Source of the DNA: Pararhodobacter oceanensis | GTDB lineage: Bacteria > Pseudomonadota > Alphaproteobacteria > Rhodobacterales > Rhodobacteraceae | Direction of reading: 5' to 3' | DNA length: 64,000 nt | Assembly: GCF_003076755.1 (NCBI RefSeq) | Contig: NZ_QDKM01000004.1 | Coordinates: 248,001 to 312,000, forward strand | Part shown: positions 9,865 to 18,895 of the stretch, piece by piece | How positions within the stretch are numbered: the stretch's first letter is position 1 | Layout of the letters: each line of letters starts with the position of its first letter | Position numbers and translations under genes: made by a program | Notes under the pieces: model-generated | Database searches by the model: none | Told to the model about the DNA's origin: nothing | The model's input: only the letters and a program-made list of their open reading frames with translations

Positions 9865-11036
9865 CAGTCTGCCTTTCGCGTATCAGGGCGTTTAGGGGAT
9901 TTGCCGGTCGGGGCCATCGGCAGGGACAGGCGAAACACCGTGTGACCGGGGTGCGAGTCAACCTCGATCCAACCGTCATGGGCGGCGATGATCTTGGAAA
10001 CCAGCGCAAGCCCCAGACCGGTGCCATTCTCGCGCCCCGAGATGAAGGGATCAAAGACGTTTTCCGCGATATGTTGAGGCAGTCCGGGCCCGTCATCCGC
10101 CACCTCGACATGCAGCGGCAGCGCCAGCGCATGCCCGTCGCGCCCATGCACTTGCAGGCCGCGCTCAAAGAAGCTGCGCAAGCGGATGGTGCCCCCCTCG
10201 CCCTGCGCCTCGGAGGCGTTTTTCAAAAGGTTTAGAATGACTTGCAACAGTTGATCGGGATCGGCAAGAACCTCGGGCAAGGAGGGGTCATAGTCGGTCA
10301 GGATCTGCATATGCGCGCCGAAACCCACCTTGGCCGAGCGGCGCGCGCGTTCGAGCACATCATGCAGATTGACTGCCAGCCGCTGTGGCGGGCGTTGGTC
10401 GCCAAAGGTTTCCACCTGGGTCAGTAGCGCCACGATCCGCCGCGTTTCCTCGACGATCAGATCGGTGAGTTCGCGGTCTTCGCCGCTGAGCCCCATTGAT
10501 AAAAGCTGCGCCGCGCCGGTGATCCCCGCGAGCGGATTTTTAATCTCATGGGCTAACATTTGCGACATACCAATCGCCGAGTTCGCCGCCGCATTGACCC
10601 GCCGCTGCCCGCCGATCCGGCCCACATGCTGGTGCGGCGCGATCAGCATCAGAACGCCTTCCGCGGGCTCTTCCAGACTTGCCAATTGCAGATTGCAATA
10701 GATCGGGGGCTGCCCGCTGGCGGCGATCTCGACATCGCGGATGATCACCGGCGATTGCGTGCGCCGCGCGCGGTCCACCGCGCTGTGATTTGCCGCATCG
10801 AGGGTCAGGACATCGAACACCGGCAGACCGCAGACCACCGCCGCGGAGGTCGCGATGAAATCCTCGGCGGCGGGGTTGCAGCTGTGCAGGATATCAACGC
10901 TGTCGCGGCGGGAAATGACAAATGCGGGAAGCGGCAGCGCCGACCAGATTGCGCCGGTGTTCGCACTGGCATTCGGGCCAGAATTGGACCCCTTGTTGGA
11001 TCCGGTATCGGGGCGGGAAAGCGCCGCGTTGCTCAC
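9864..11036 (-). CDS. ntrB: Nitrogen regulation histidine kinase NtrB
   Basis: Cytoplasmic PAS-HisKA-HATPase kinase that phosphorylates NtrC and is controlled by PII in relatives. The HisKA motif [11 protein letters not shown] and the ATP-binding motifs NLLKNASEA and [12 protein letters not shown] are present, and there is no membrane segment. The start is set at a GTG (11036) overlapping the dusB stop as GTGA, giving 390 residues. The reading frame stays open further upstream, but that part lies over dusB in another frame and has no PAS-like content. An Asn/Ser/Gly-rich stretch near residues 11-25 precedes the PAS domain. Confidence 0.92.
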   Translation of the reverse strand: MSNAALSRPDTGSNKGSNSGPNASANTGAIWSALPLPAFVISRRDSVDILHSCNPAAEDFIATSAAVVCGLPVFDVLTLDAANHSAVDRARRTQSPVIIRDVEIAASGQPPIYCNLQLASLEEPAEGVLMLIAPHQHVGRIGGQRRVNAAANSAIGMSQMLAHEIKNPLAGITGAAQLLSMGLSGEDRELTDLIVEETRRIVALLTQVETFGDQRPPQRLAVNLHDVLERARRSAKVGFGAHMQILTDYDPSLPEVLADPDQLLQVILNLLKNASEAQGEGGTIRLRSFFERGLQVHGRDGHALALPLHVEVADDGPGLPQHIAENVFDPFISGRENGTGLGLALVSKIIAAHDGWIEVDSHPGHTVFRLSLPMAPTGKSPKRPDTRKAD

Positions 11037-12022
11037 GCCGCGTTCCGTTGCGGTGAGAGCGCGGCGGGCAGCATTGCGAGCACCCGCTCGGCAGATTTCT
11101 CGCGCATCAACATGGCGCGCAAATCGGCGGGGCCATGGGCGGCATCTATATACCAGCCCAGATGCTTGCGGGCCACGCGCAGGCCCAACTCCGGCCCGTA
11201 AAACTCTAATATCATTCGGTAATGTTCGGCCACCAGATCCGCCAGCGCCGCGCCAGACGGGACTTCCGGCGCCTGCGATCCATAGAGCTCTGCCGCGATT
11301 TGCGCCAGCAACCAAGGCCGCCCCTGCGCCCCGCGCCCGACCATCACACCGGCGGCGCCCGACAGCGCCAAGGCCTGCCGCGCGCTGATCGCATCGGTGA
11401 TATCGCCATTCGCGATCACCGGCACCGAGACCGCCTCGACCACCGGTTTGATCGCCCGCCAATCCGCCGCGCCCTGGTAGAATTGCGCGCGTGTGCGGCC
11501 GTGAATGGTGAACATCTTGATGCCGGCGGATTCGGCGCGTCGGGCAATCAGTGGCGCGTTCAACAGCTCCGCGTCCCAGCCCAAACGCATCTTTAGTGTC
11601 ACCGGCACATCGACCGCCGCGACCACCGCATCGACCAATCGCAGCGCCAGATCGGGATCGCGCATCAGGGCCGAGCCCGAGGCGCCGCCGACGACTTTTT
11701 TCGCCGGACAGCCCATATTGATATCGACCATCGGCGCGCCTTGGTCCTGCGCGATCCGTGCAGCCTGCGCCATCAAATCGGGGTCGCGACCGGCGATCTG
11801 CACCGAGGTTGCGGCGAAATCCCCGATCTCGGCGCGGGCCTGACTGGCGGTTCTGCGGGTCGGACGCGCGGTCACGATCTCGCCCGAGGCGATCATCTCG
11901 CTGACCAAAAGCCCTGCGCCAAACCGCCCCACCACCTGCCGGAAGGGCAAATCAGTGATGCCCGACATCGGGGCCAAAGCCACCGGCGTCGCAAGCGGAA
12001 TGGGAAAGATTTTGCGCGTCAT
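11033..12022 (-). CDS. dusB: tRNA-dihydrouridine synthase DusB (NifR3)
   Basis: FMN enzyme that reduces uridine to dihydrouridine in tRNA. The TIM-barrel start ATPVALAPMSGITDLPFR, the catalytic Cys in DINMGCPAKKVVGG and the FMN-binding GRGAQGRPWL are all visible. The ATG at 12022 (MTRKIFPIPLA) gives 329 residues, the usual size; an upstream in-frame ATG would add about 44 residues without family resemblance. It is the first gene of the dusB-ntrB-ntrC operon, the nifR3-ntrBC arrangement known from Rhodobacter, and is coupled to ntrB by a GTGA overlap. Confidence 0.94.
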   Translation of the reverse strand: MTRKIFPIPLATPVALAPMSGITDLPFRQVVGRFGAGLLVSEMIASGEIVTARPTRRTASQARAEIGDFAATSVQIAGRDPDLMAQAARIAQDQGAPMVDINMGCPAKKVVGGASGSALMRDPDLALRLVDAVVAAVDVPVTLKMRLGWDAELLNAPLIARRAESAGIKMFTIHGRTRAQFYQGAADWRAIKPVVEAVSVPVIANGDITDAISARQALALSGAAGVMVGRGAQGRPWLLAQIAAELYGSQAPEVPSGAALADLVAEHYRMILEFYGPELGLRVARKHLGWYIDAAHGPADLRAMLMREKSAERVLAMLPAALSPQRNAA

Positions 12023-12210
12023 GGCGCCCGTCTTATCCTGCGTTTTGACAGGGTGCAAAGCCATGGATAGGCATTTTGCCCGATTTTTCACCTTTCGCCC
12101 AATGTTTGGGCAGAAACGCGCCGAGGCCGCGCGTAAATTGGGCATTCCGCACAAAAGCGCCCTGCCCCTTGGTCTTGCGGCGCTGCCCCGCTTCGCCTAC
12201 TCCCGAGGGC

Positions 12211-13398
12211 ATGAGGAACGCCGAAAACACCGCTGTTGTCATCGTCGCCGCTGGACGCGGGTCGCGCATGGGCGGCGGCATGCCCAAACAGTGGCGACAG
12301 CTCGCCGGTAAGCCGGTGATCGCACATACAGTGGCGGCGTTTCAAGACGCGGGCTTCGCGCGTATTTGTCTGGTGATCCACCCCGAGGATGCAGGATTGG
12401 CGGCGGGTTTGCCGGTCAGCCTTGTCCATGGCGGTGCGACGCGCAGTGACAGCGTGCGCGCGGCGCTGGAACATCTGGCACAAGACCCGCCCGCGCGGGT
12501 GTTGATCCATGACGCGGCGCGCCCCTTGGTCCCGCGTGCGGTGATCGCCGAGGTGATGGAAGCACTCGATACGCAGAGCGCCGCCGCCCCTGCCTTACCA
12601 GTCACCGATGCGCTCTGGCGCGGTGGCGACGGTGTGGTGATGGGCACGCAGGCTCGTGATGGGCTGTTTCGGGCGCAAACCCCGCAGGGGTTTCGCTTTG
12701 CTGCGATCCTTAGCGCGCACCGTGCCTTGAAGCATGATGCCGCCGATGATGTGGAGGTGATCCGCGCTGCCGGTGAGGAGGTGTGGATAACTCAGGGCAG
12801 TGACGAGAATCTGAAACTCACCTATCCCATTGATTTTACACGTGCAGAGCGGATACTTTCGGAACGTCAGACAATTAAAGGCCAGACATTTAGCGGCCAA
12901 GCACTTGAAGGTTCAAAGATGGACATAAGACTCGGCAATGGATTTGACGTCCATGCGTTTACCGAAGGCGATCATCTGTGGCTTTGCGGTCACAAAATCG
13001 CCCATGAGCGCGGGCTTTTGGGGCATTCGGATGCGGATGTCGGCATGCATGCGCTGACCGATGCGATTTATGGCGCGCTGGCGCAGGGCGATATCGGACG
13101 ACATTTCCCGCCGTCCGACCCGCAGTGGAAGGGTGCCGCCAGCCATATTTTCCTGCGACACGCGGTGGAATTGGCTGCGGAAATGGGCTACCGGATTGCC
13201 AATATCGATGTCACGCTGATCTGCGAGCGGCCCAAGATCACCCCCCATGCCGATGCGATGCGCGCGGCGCTTGGCGAGATTATGGGGCTGGAGATTGAGC
13301 GGATTTCGGTCAAAGCTTCGACCTCGGAACGGCTGGGATTCACCGGCCGTGAAGAGGGAATTGCAGCCATTACCAGCGCGACATTGGTGAAACCATGA
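12211..13398 (+). CDS. ispDF: Bifunctional IspD/IspF isoprenoid enzyme
   Basis: Fusion of 2-C-methyl-D-erythritol 4-phosphate cytidylyltransferase and 2-C-methyl-D-erythritol 2,4-cyclodiphosphate synthase of the MEP pathway. Residues 1-225 carry the IspD nucleotide-binding motif [14 protein letters not shown] and PKQW. Residues from about 236 carry IspF, with the metal ligands in DVHAF and GHSDADV and the end motif [10 protein letters not shown]. The fusion is common in Alphaproteobacteria. The ATG at 12211 gives 395 residues and fits the IspD N-terminus; more upstream in-frame codons look non-coding. It is divergent from dusB and leads a coupled run with pgpA and pncC. Confidence 0.95.
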   Translation: MRNAENTAVVIVAAGRGSRMGGGMPKQWRQLAGKPVIAHTVAAFQDAGFARICLVIHPEDAGLAAGLPVSLVHGGATRSDSVRAALEHLAQDPPARVLIHDAARPLVPRAVIAEVMEALDTQSAAAPALPVTDALWRGGDGVVMGTQARDGLFRAQTPQGFRFAAILSAHRALKHDAADDVEVIRAAGEEVWITQGSDENLKLTYPIDFTRAERILSERQTIKGQTFSGQALEGSKMDIRLGNGFDVHAFTEGDHLWLCGHKIAHERGLLGHSDADVGMHALTDAIYGALAQGDIGRHFPPSDPQWKGAASHIFLRHAVELAAEMGYRIANIDVTLICERPKITPHADAMRAALGEIMGLEIERISVKASTSERLGFTGREEGIAAITSATLVKP

Positions 13399-13895
13399 CT
13401 TTAACCCGACTGATTGCCACAGGTTTCGGCCTTGGATTGCTGCGTCCGGCGCCCGGCACTTGGGGCTCGGCTGGCGCCTTGGCTGCGGGGCTGGCCATCG
13501 ACTATTATCTGGGCTTCTGGGCCTTGGTGGTGGCTACGATTTTAGCGACCATCGTCGGCTTTTGGGTTTGCGCCGATGAGCTGCGCGACCGGCCCGGGGC
13601 CGACCCCTCCGAGATCGTTATCGACGAGATCGCCGGTCAATGGCTGGCGCTCTTGTTCCCCGCTTTCGCCTTTTGGCGCATGGGGTTAGAGGATTGGGCC
13701 ATTGCCGCCTACCCCGGCTGGATCGCGGCGTTCATCTTCTTTCGGGTGTTCGACATCTGGAAACCCTGGCTGGTCGGACGCGCGGACCGGCGCGGCGATC
13801 CGGCGGGGGTGATGCTGGATGACCTCTGGGCCGGTGCTTTCGCCGGTATCGCGGTGATCCTTGTCGCTGGCGTCGCGCATGGGGTGCTGATGTGA
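13395..13895 (+). CDS. pgpA: Phosphatidylglycerophosphatase A
   Basis: Membrane phosphatase that converts phosphatidylglycerophosphate to phosphatidylglycerol. It has 166 residues with the PgpA features GTWGSAGAL near the N-terminus and the acidic motif [10 protein letters not shown], followed by hydrophobic segments and the C-terminal DIWKPW. The start overlaps the ispDF stop by ATGA, so translation is probably coupled. Confidence 0.93.
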   Translation: MTLTRLIATGFGLGLLRPAPGTWGSAGALAAGLAIDYYLGFWALVVATILATIVGFWVCADELRDRPGADPSEIVIDEIAGQWLALLFPAFAFWRMGLEDWAIAAYPGWIAAFIFFRVFDIWKPWLVGRADRRGDPAGVMLDDLWAGAFAGIAVILVAGVAHGVLM

Positions 13896-14365
13896 GCGCC
13901 CTGCCCGCGCAGGTCTTGGATAAGGCGCGGGTGGCAGGCGTGAAAATCGCCACCGCCGAAAGCTGCACCGGCGGGATGGTGGCGGCGGCGCTGACAGAGA
14001 TTGCCGGATCGTCGGATGTATTCGAGCGCGGCTTTGTGACCTATTCCAACGCCTCGAAGATGCAGATGCTTGGCGTCACACCCGCCGCGTTAACCGAGTT
14101 CGGCGCGGTCAGCGAAGAGGTCGCGCGGCAGATGGCCGAGGGGGCGTTGCGACAGTCAGAGGCCCAGCTAGCAGTGTCGATCACCGGCATTGCCGGGCCC
14201 GGCGGCTCGGAGTTCAAGCCTGAGGGCCGCGTGTGTTTCGGGCTTGCGCGCCAGGGCCAGACACCCCGCGTGGAAACCGTGGAATTCGGCGCGCTGGGGC
14301 GTGACAAGGTGCGTCAACGCGCCATGGAGCACGCGCTTTCGCTGCTGCTTTCAGGGATTAACTAA
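13892..14365 (+). CDS. pncC: CinA-type nicotinamide-nucleotide amidohydrolase
   Basis: Short CinA family protein consisting only of the C-terminal amidohydrolase domain, which deamidates nicotinamide mononucleotide in pyridine nucleotide salvage. Motifs are TAESCTGGMVAAALT, YSNASKMQMLGV and SITGIAGPGG. The 157-residue length equals the isolated PncC form. A GTG start at 13892 overlaps the pgpA stop by four bases. The gene is convergent with the RatA-like gene; the 21-base gap between them contains no clear terminator. Confidence 0.92.
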   Translation: MSALPAQVLDKARVAGVKIATAESCTGGMVAAALTEIAGSSDVFERGFVTYSNASKMQMLGVTPAALTEFGAVSEEVARQMAEGALRQSEAQLAVSITGIAGPGGSEFKPEGRVCFGLARQGQTPRVETVEFGALGRDKVRQRAMEHALSLLLSGIN

Positions 14366-14386
14366 CCCCCGCAACCCGTTGCAATA

Positions 14387-14842
14387 TCAGCCATAAAGCT
14401 GCTTGGCGCGTTTCTCGAAGGCGCTGACCACGCGGCGCATGGCCTCATCGAAAACCACGCCGATGATCTTTTGCAAGACCGCGTTGCGGAACTCGAAATC
14501 AACCTCGAATTCGACCCGACAGCCGCCCGCATCCGGCGCCATCTGCCAATGGGAATGCAGGTATTTGAACGGCCCGTCCAGATAGTCGGTCTCGATCCGC
14601 TGCGCCTCGGGCAGCAGCACCACGCGGGAGCCGAATTTCTCGCGGAACACTTTGAACGAGATCACCAGATCAGCCTTCATCACCTCGGCCCCCGCGCCGC
14701 GATCGGGCACGGCACGGCGCGAGCGGATCCGCGCGGCGGCGGTCCACGGAAGAAATTCGGGATAGCGTGCGACATCCGCCACCAGATCGTAAATCTGCTG
14801 CGGCGAATAGGGCAAAACGCGGTTTTCACTGTGTCTGGGCAT
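14387..14842 (-). CDS. RatA/Coq10 family polyketide-cyclase fold protein
   Basis: START/SRPBCC-fold protein of the RatA-Coq10 family. The 151 residues open with PYSPQQIYDLVADVARYPEF and PW, the family signature, and end in an amphipathic helix (RRVVSAFEKRAKQLYG). Members bind hydrophobic ligands. In yeast and human Coq10 helps ubiquinone function, and in E. coli RatA was reported to block 70S assembly; the sequence does not tell which applies. The ATG at 14842 matches the family start, while an extension to 14947 adds a Cys/Trp-rich tail without homology. Divergent from hpt by 106 bases. Confidence 0.85.
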   Translation of the reverse strand: MPRHSENRVLPYSPQQIYDLVADVARYPEFLPWTAAARIRSRRAVPDRGAGAEVMKADLVISFKVFREKFGSRVVLLPEAQRIETDYLDGPFKYLHSHWQMAPDAGGCRVEFEVDFEFRNAVLQKIIGVVFDEAMRRVVSAFEKRAKQLYG

Positions 14843-14948
14843 CCAGCACCTCTGGCAACTCGCTGCGTCTTTTCCTAGAGTAAGCGCGTAAAGACAACCC
14901 CATCTACGGATCAGAAATGCTCCGTAACACCCCAAAGAGCCGGACATT

Positions 14949-15485
14949 ATGACGCAACAGCCCTATGTGATCGACCAGATGATTTCTGCCAAGCAAATCG
15001 CGGCGCGGGTCGAATCGCTGGCCGAAGAAATCGCCACCGCATTTGCCGATACCGAAAAGCTGATCGTGGTCGGGCTGATGCGCGGCTCCTTCGTCTTTAT
15101 CGCCGATCTGGTGCGCGAGATTGATCTGCCGATAGAGGTCGATTTCATGGAGGCGTCCTCTTACGGGGACACGATGGAATCGAGCCGCGAAGTGCGCATT
15201 CTCAAAGACTTACGCGGCGAGATTGCCGGGCGTGATGTGCTGGTGGTCGAGGATATTGTCGACACCGGTTTCACCCTGCACCACGTCAAGAACCTGCTGC
15301 TCAGCCGCGCGCCGAAACGGCTGGAGGTCTGCGCGATGCTGGACAAACCGACCCGCCGCGAGGTGGATATCCGCGCGACATGGACCGGCTTTGAAATCCC
15401 TGATGAGTTTGTCGTCGGCTACGGCATCGATTTTGCGCAGCGCAACCGCAACCTGCCGTTTATCGGCAAGGTGCGGTTTACCTAA
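14949..15485 (+). CDS. hpt: Hypoxanthine phosphoribosyltransferase
   Basis: Purine salvage enzyme joining hypoxanthine or guanine with PRPP. It is 178 residues with a type I phosphoribosyltransferase fold. The PRPP-binding loop reads [14 protein letters not shown] (residues about 98-111). The flexible-loop SSYGD and the purine-contact segment [11 protein letters not shown] are also present. It is monocistronic; the divergent partner is the RatA-like gene and the downstream methyltransferase gene converges on it 17 bases away. Confidence 0.93.
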   Translation: MTQQPYVIDQMISAKQIAARVESLAEEIATAFADTEKLIVVGLMRGSFVFIADLVREIDLPIEVDFMEASSYGDTMESSREVRILKDLRGEIAGRDVLVVEDIVDTGFTLHHVKNLLLSRAPKRLEVCAMLDKPTRREVDIRATWTGFEIPDEFVVGYGIDFAQRNRNLPFIGKVRFT

Positions 15486-15502
15486 GCGGCTGTATTTCGG
15501 CG

Positions 15503-16201
15503 TTAATTTCGGCGTAGATGCAACATCGGCATGTCGCGGATCATCACCGGCCCCACAGCCCCGCACCAACCGGATTTGGCAGCGCAGCGGCGGATCTCCT
15601 CTTGCAGCGGCGCGGGGTCGCCCCAGGTCGCATAGAGCTTGAAGTCGGTGTTGACGATCGGCTTGAGCCCCTCGTTCAACACCGCCTCCCAGACCGCGGC
15701 GCCGGTGCCCATGGTGTTGGCCTTGCGGTAATCGTCGAACACCACGACGCCGTTTTCGCGCAGCATGACACGGGCCGAGGCGGTGTCCTCGCGCACCAGA
15801 TCATAGGTGTGACCGGCGTCGATATGCACAAAACGCGCGGTTTCGGGGGCGACATGGCGGGTGACCTCACCGGTCGGCGCGCGGACAATACGCGGCAATT
15901 CTTTGTGGAACGCCAGATAGTTACGCTCGAATTCGGCCTGGGTCAGCGATTGGGTTTTGAAAAACCGCTTTTCACCCTCATCGGCGGCCTCGGAGGTGGT
16001 GATATCGTCAAACAGGTCGCAAGCGGTAAACACCTCGCCCGCGCGCAGAAAATTGCCCATCACGATGGCGCTTTTGCCTTTGAAAACACCGAGTTCGACC
16101 AGTCCGCCCTCGGGCTCGCTGCGGTTTTGAAACCCGAGAATCCAGGTAAAAGCCGCTTGGTCGATGGGCATAAACCAACCGGGGACATCATCAAAATTCA
16201 T
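15503..16201 (-). CDS. Class I SAM-dependent methyltransferase
   Basis: A 232-residue Rossmann-type protein of the Methyltransf_24 kind. The SAM-binding loop LVELGVFKGKSAIVMG (motif I) is near residue 33, the acidic CDLFDD follows as motif II, and the HIDAGHTYDLV and VVFDDY motifs occupy the positions of motif IV/post-IV. Proteins of this type are often sugar or small-molecule methyltransferases located near glycan genes, but the substrate is unknown. It stands alone, on the opposite strand to its neighbours, with 241 bases to the divergent gene at 16443. Confidence 0.75.
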   Translation of the reverse strand: MNFDDVPGWFMPIDQAAFTWILGFQNRSEPEGGLVELGVFKGKSAIVMGNFLRAGEVFTACDLFDDITTSEAADEGEKRFFKTQSLTQAEFERNYLAFHKELPRIVRAPTGEVTRHVAPETARFVHIDAGHTYDLVREDTASARVMLRENGVVVFDDYRKANTMGTGAAVWEAVLNEGLKPIVNTDFKLYATWGDPAPLQEEIRRCAAKSGWCGAVGPVMIRDMPMLHLRRN

Positions 16202-16442
16202 CGGGTGCTCCGCATTCTGGCATGTAGGGTTGCAAGGACGCTACGAGCGGGCGCTGCATCGGACAAGTGTGAATGCGTGATTGTTGACGAAATGAGAACA
16301 ATCCAACAGCATCGTTTCCAAATTCGCGCTCGGTTTCATAGGTTTGCCATGCTGTTCCCTGTTTCCCGACACAGTGAATCGGTATAAATTCAATTCATCC
16401 ATCCGATCCGTAGCATTACAGCCAAAGCGGCGCAGAGGGCTC

Positions 16443-17414
16443 ATGACCGACGACACAATCGAGATGTTCGACGCTGGCGAGGCCGAAACCGATGCCGATT
16501 GGTTGGCGATCATGGATGAAATCGGCGAGGAAGCCGGTTATTTCGAGCCTTTAGGCAAGAAGCATTCGGCGTTTTTCTCGGATCTGGGCACGGTGTTGTT
16601 GGTCAGTTTTGAAACCCTGCCCGGTGTGCGTGGCGCAGGCGGTGCGCAGATGCCCTTGGGCTATCAGATTGCCGCGCCGCGCGGTTGGTCCTCGCTCAGC
16701 ATCGTCGCGCATGAGCCGACATGGTACCGCGATAACCATGTTTTCGGCTTTTTCGACCGGCTGATTGACGATGCGTTTTTTGAAGATTTCGACCGGGTGG
16801 TGTTTTACGGCGCGGGCATGGGCGGTTACGGCGCGGCGGCGTTTTCGGTGGCGGCGCCCGGCTGCACGGTTCTGGCGCTGGCCCCACAGGCGACGCTGGA
16901 CACCGACAAGGCCGAATGGGACCGCCGGTTCCTGCGCGCGCGGCGGCTCAATTTCACCGATCGCTTTGGATTTGCGCCGGATATGACCGATGGCTGTGAC
17001 AAGGTGTTCATCGTCTATGATCCGATCCAGCAGGTAGATGCGGTGCATGCAGCGATGTTTCGCGGGCCGCAGATTGTCAAACTGCGCGCCCGTCATATTG
17101 GCCGTGATCCGCAAGCAGAACTGGCGCGAATCAATGTGTTACGGCAATTGATCGATGCCGCCTGTGCAGGCACATTGAACGCAGACCGCTTTTACCGGCT
17201 GTGGCGAGCACGGCGGCAGCATCCGCAATTTCTCGGACGGTTGGTCGGGCGTATCCAGTCGCAAGAGCGGCCCAAACGCTTGGTGCAGGCCCTGCGCGCG
17301 GCATTGGAGCAGGTCGATCATCCGCAACTGCGCGGTGCTTTGGCCAAAGCCGAGGCGGCGCTGGAGAAATCCCAGGCCCGTCAGCCGGCGGGCGATGAAA
17401 CGCCGCTCAGCTGA
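16443..17414 (+). CDS. Uncharacterised alpha/beta-fold protein
   Basis: No named family recognised with confidence. The 323-residue protein has a nucleophile-elbow-like turn GAGMGGYGAAAFS near residues 120-132, preceded by a hydrophobic beta strand (DRVVFYG) as in alpha/beta hydrolases, but Gly replaces the usual Ser inside G-x-S-x-G. The N-terminus is acidic, and the C-terminal 100 residues are rich in Arg, Gln and Ala helices. Relatives in this order have been annotated as phosphoadenosine phosphosulfate reductase, which this sequence does not support. Start at 16443 has an AGAGGG site 7 bases upstream. The gene lies 39 bases before pyrC. Confidence 0.6.
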   Translation: MTDDTIEMFDAGEAETDADWLAIMDEIGEEAGYFEPLGKKHSAFFSDLGTVLLVSFETLPGVRGAGGAQMPLGYQIAAPRGWSSLSIVAHEPTWYRDNHVFGFFDRLIDDAFFEDFDRVVFYGAGMGGYGAAAFSVAAPGCTVLALAPQATLDTDKAEWDRRFLRARRLNFTDRFGFAPDMTDGCDKVFIVYDPIQQVDAVHAAMFRGPQIVKLRARHIGRDPQAELARINVLRQLIDAACAGTLNADRFYRLWRARRQHPQFLGRLVGRIQSQERPKRLVQALRAALEQVDHPQLRGALAKAEAALEKSQARQPAGDETPLS

Positions 17415-17453
17415 CCTCTTTTCCTTTGCGGAATTGCAGGTTATGGCAGGGGC

Positions 17454-18494
17454 ATGAGCCGCACCCTGACCCTGACCCGCCCCGATGATTTTCACCTTCA
17501 CCTGCGTGATGGCGCGATGCTGCAAGGCATTGTCGGTGAATCCGCCCGCGATTTCGCGCGCGCGATCATCATGCCCAATCTGGTGCCGCCGGTGGTTACT
17601 GGCGCGCAGGCACAGGCCTACCGTGAGCGCATCATGGCCGCCCTGCCCGGCACGGATTTCACGCCCTTAATGACGCTCTATCTGACCGAGGCCACCGAGG
17701 CTGCGGATCTGCTGGCGGCGCATCGCGCGGGGCTCATCCATGCGGTGAAGCTCTATCCGGCGGGGGCGACGACCAATTCCGATTCGGGGGTGCGCGACTT
17801 TGACAAGGCGCGGCCGGTACTCGAGGCGATGGCCGAGGCCGGTGTGCCGCTCTGTGTGCACGGTGAGGTTACCGATGCGGAGGTCGATATTTTCGACCGC
17901 GAGGCGGTGTTTATCGACCGTGTTCTCGATCCGATTCGCCGTGCCACGCCTGGGCTGAAGGTGATCATGGAGCATGTGACGACCAAGGATGCGGTCGATT
18001 ACGTGCGCAGCGCCGAGAGCGGTCTGGCGGCGACGATCACCACCCATCACCTGATCATCAACCGCAACCATATCCTCGTCGGCGGTATCAAACCGCATTA
18101 CTACTGCCTGCCGGTCGCCAAGCGCGAGAGCCACCGGTTGGCGCTCTTGGAGGCGGCGACCTCGGGCGATAAGCGGTTCTTTCTGGGCACCGATAGTGCC
18201 CCGCATGCGGATGATGCCAAGGAAAACGCCTGCGGGTGCGCGGGGTGTTTCACCGCCACGCATACGATGCCGCTACTGGCGCAAGTCTTTGACGCGGCGG
18301 GGAAACTTGACCGGCTGGATGCCTTCACCGGCCATTTCGGCGCCGATTTCTACGGGTTGCCGCGCAACAGCGGGACGCTGACCCTTGAGCGCAGCGAGAC
18401 GCCGGTGCGGTTTGCCGAGAAGATCGACACAGGCGCCGGTCCGGTGACCCTGTTTGATCCCGGATTTGACCTGCATTGGCGGGTTAAGCCCTAA
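17454..18494 (+). CDS. pyrC: Dihydroorotase
   Basis: Zinc amidohydrolase closing the dihydroorotate ring in pyrimidine synthesis. It has 346 residues, the size of class II (PyrC) enzymes. Metal-binding HLHLRDG is at residues 13-19, and the carboxylated Lys is in [13 protein letters not shown]. Further ligands lie in CVHGEV and MEHVTTKDA, and the catalytic Asp is in LGTDSAPH. The stop codon overlaps the stop of the opposite-strand pilin-like gene. Confidence 0.95.
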   Translation: MSRTLTLTRPDDFHLHLRDGAMLQGIVGESARDFARAIIMPNLVPPVVTGAQAQAYRERIMAALPGTDFTPLMTLYLTEATEAADLLAAHRAGLIHAVKLYPAGATTNSDSGVRDFDKARPVLEAMAEAGVPLCVHGEVTDAEVDIFDREAVFIDRVLDPIRRATPGLKVIMEHVTTKDAVDYVRSAESGLAATITTHHLIINRNHILVGGIKPHYYCLPVAKRESHRLALLEAATSGDKRFFLGTDSAPHADDAKENACGCAGCFTATHTMPLLAQVFDAAGKLDRLDAFTGHFGADFYGLPRNSGTLTLERSETPVRFAEKIDTGAGPVTLFDPGFDLHWRVKP

Positions 18495-18703
18495 GGCGCG
18501 TAGCCGACCCCTTCGATCTCGACGACATCAACCTCGGTGAGCGCCCCCTCGACCGAGGTGCCGACGCTGGACACGCTGCTGGTCATCGCCGCCATCATCA
18601 CCAGCGCCAGACCAATCGACGCGGCGGTCAGCACCACCCAATCGACAGTCACCGCGCCCTCCTCGCCCAGCAGCAGGCGCCGCAATCCCGCGCATTTTAA
18701 CAC
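18491..18703 (-). CDS. Small Flp-pilin-like membrane peptide
   Basis: A short protein with one hydrophobic helix, resembling the Flp/type IVb pilin N-terminus. The sequence around [15 protein letters not shown] parallels the Flp processing site, in which cleavage follows Gly and position +5 is Glu; here +5 is Asp and +6 is Trp. A GTG at 18703 with an AAGGG site upstream gives 70 residues. An ATG at 18760 is an alternative. No tad/cpa secretion genes occur in the window, so it is an orphan. Convergent with pyrC, sharing bases of the two stop codons (CTAA). Confidence 0.6.
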   Translation of the reverse strand: MLKCAGLRRLLLGEEGAVTVDWVVLTAASIGLALVMMAAMTSSVSSVGTSVEGALTEVDVVEIEGVGYAP

Positions 18704-18895
18704 AATCCTACCCCTTACCCTCGCCTGATTGGCGTCACACCTGCTTTGAGAAGCGGGCATAAATATGCGCGCAAAGAGACAATATTCGGTTAACTCGCGC
18801 CGGATAGGGCCACTGCGCTGCGGGCTGGCAGGGAATTTCTTATTGATTTCATGGCTCAACTGCACTGAGGTGATGAAAAACCGCAGGCGAGGATC

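Noticed and set aside
11037-11462. N-terminal extension of ntrB over dusB.
   Set aside because: The extra 142 residues are Gly/Arg-rich out-of-frame dusB sequence; a GTGA overlap gives a normal NtrB start.
12045-12073. TTGACA followed after 17 bases by TAGGCA as an ispDF promoter.
   Set aside because: The -35 is perfect but the -10 matches only two bases of the consensus and the site is 140 bases from the start.
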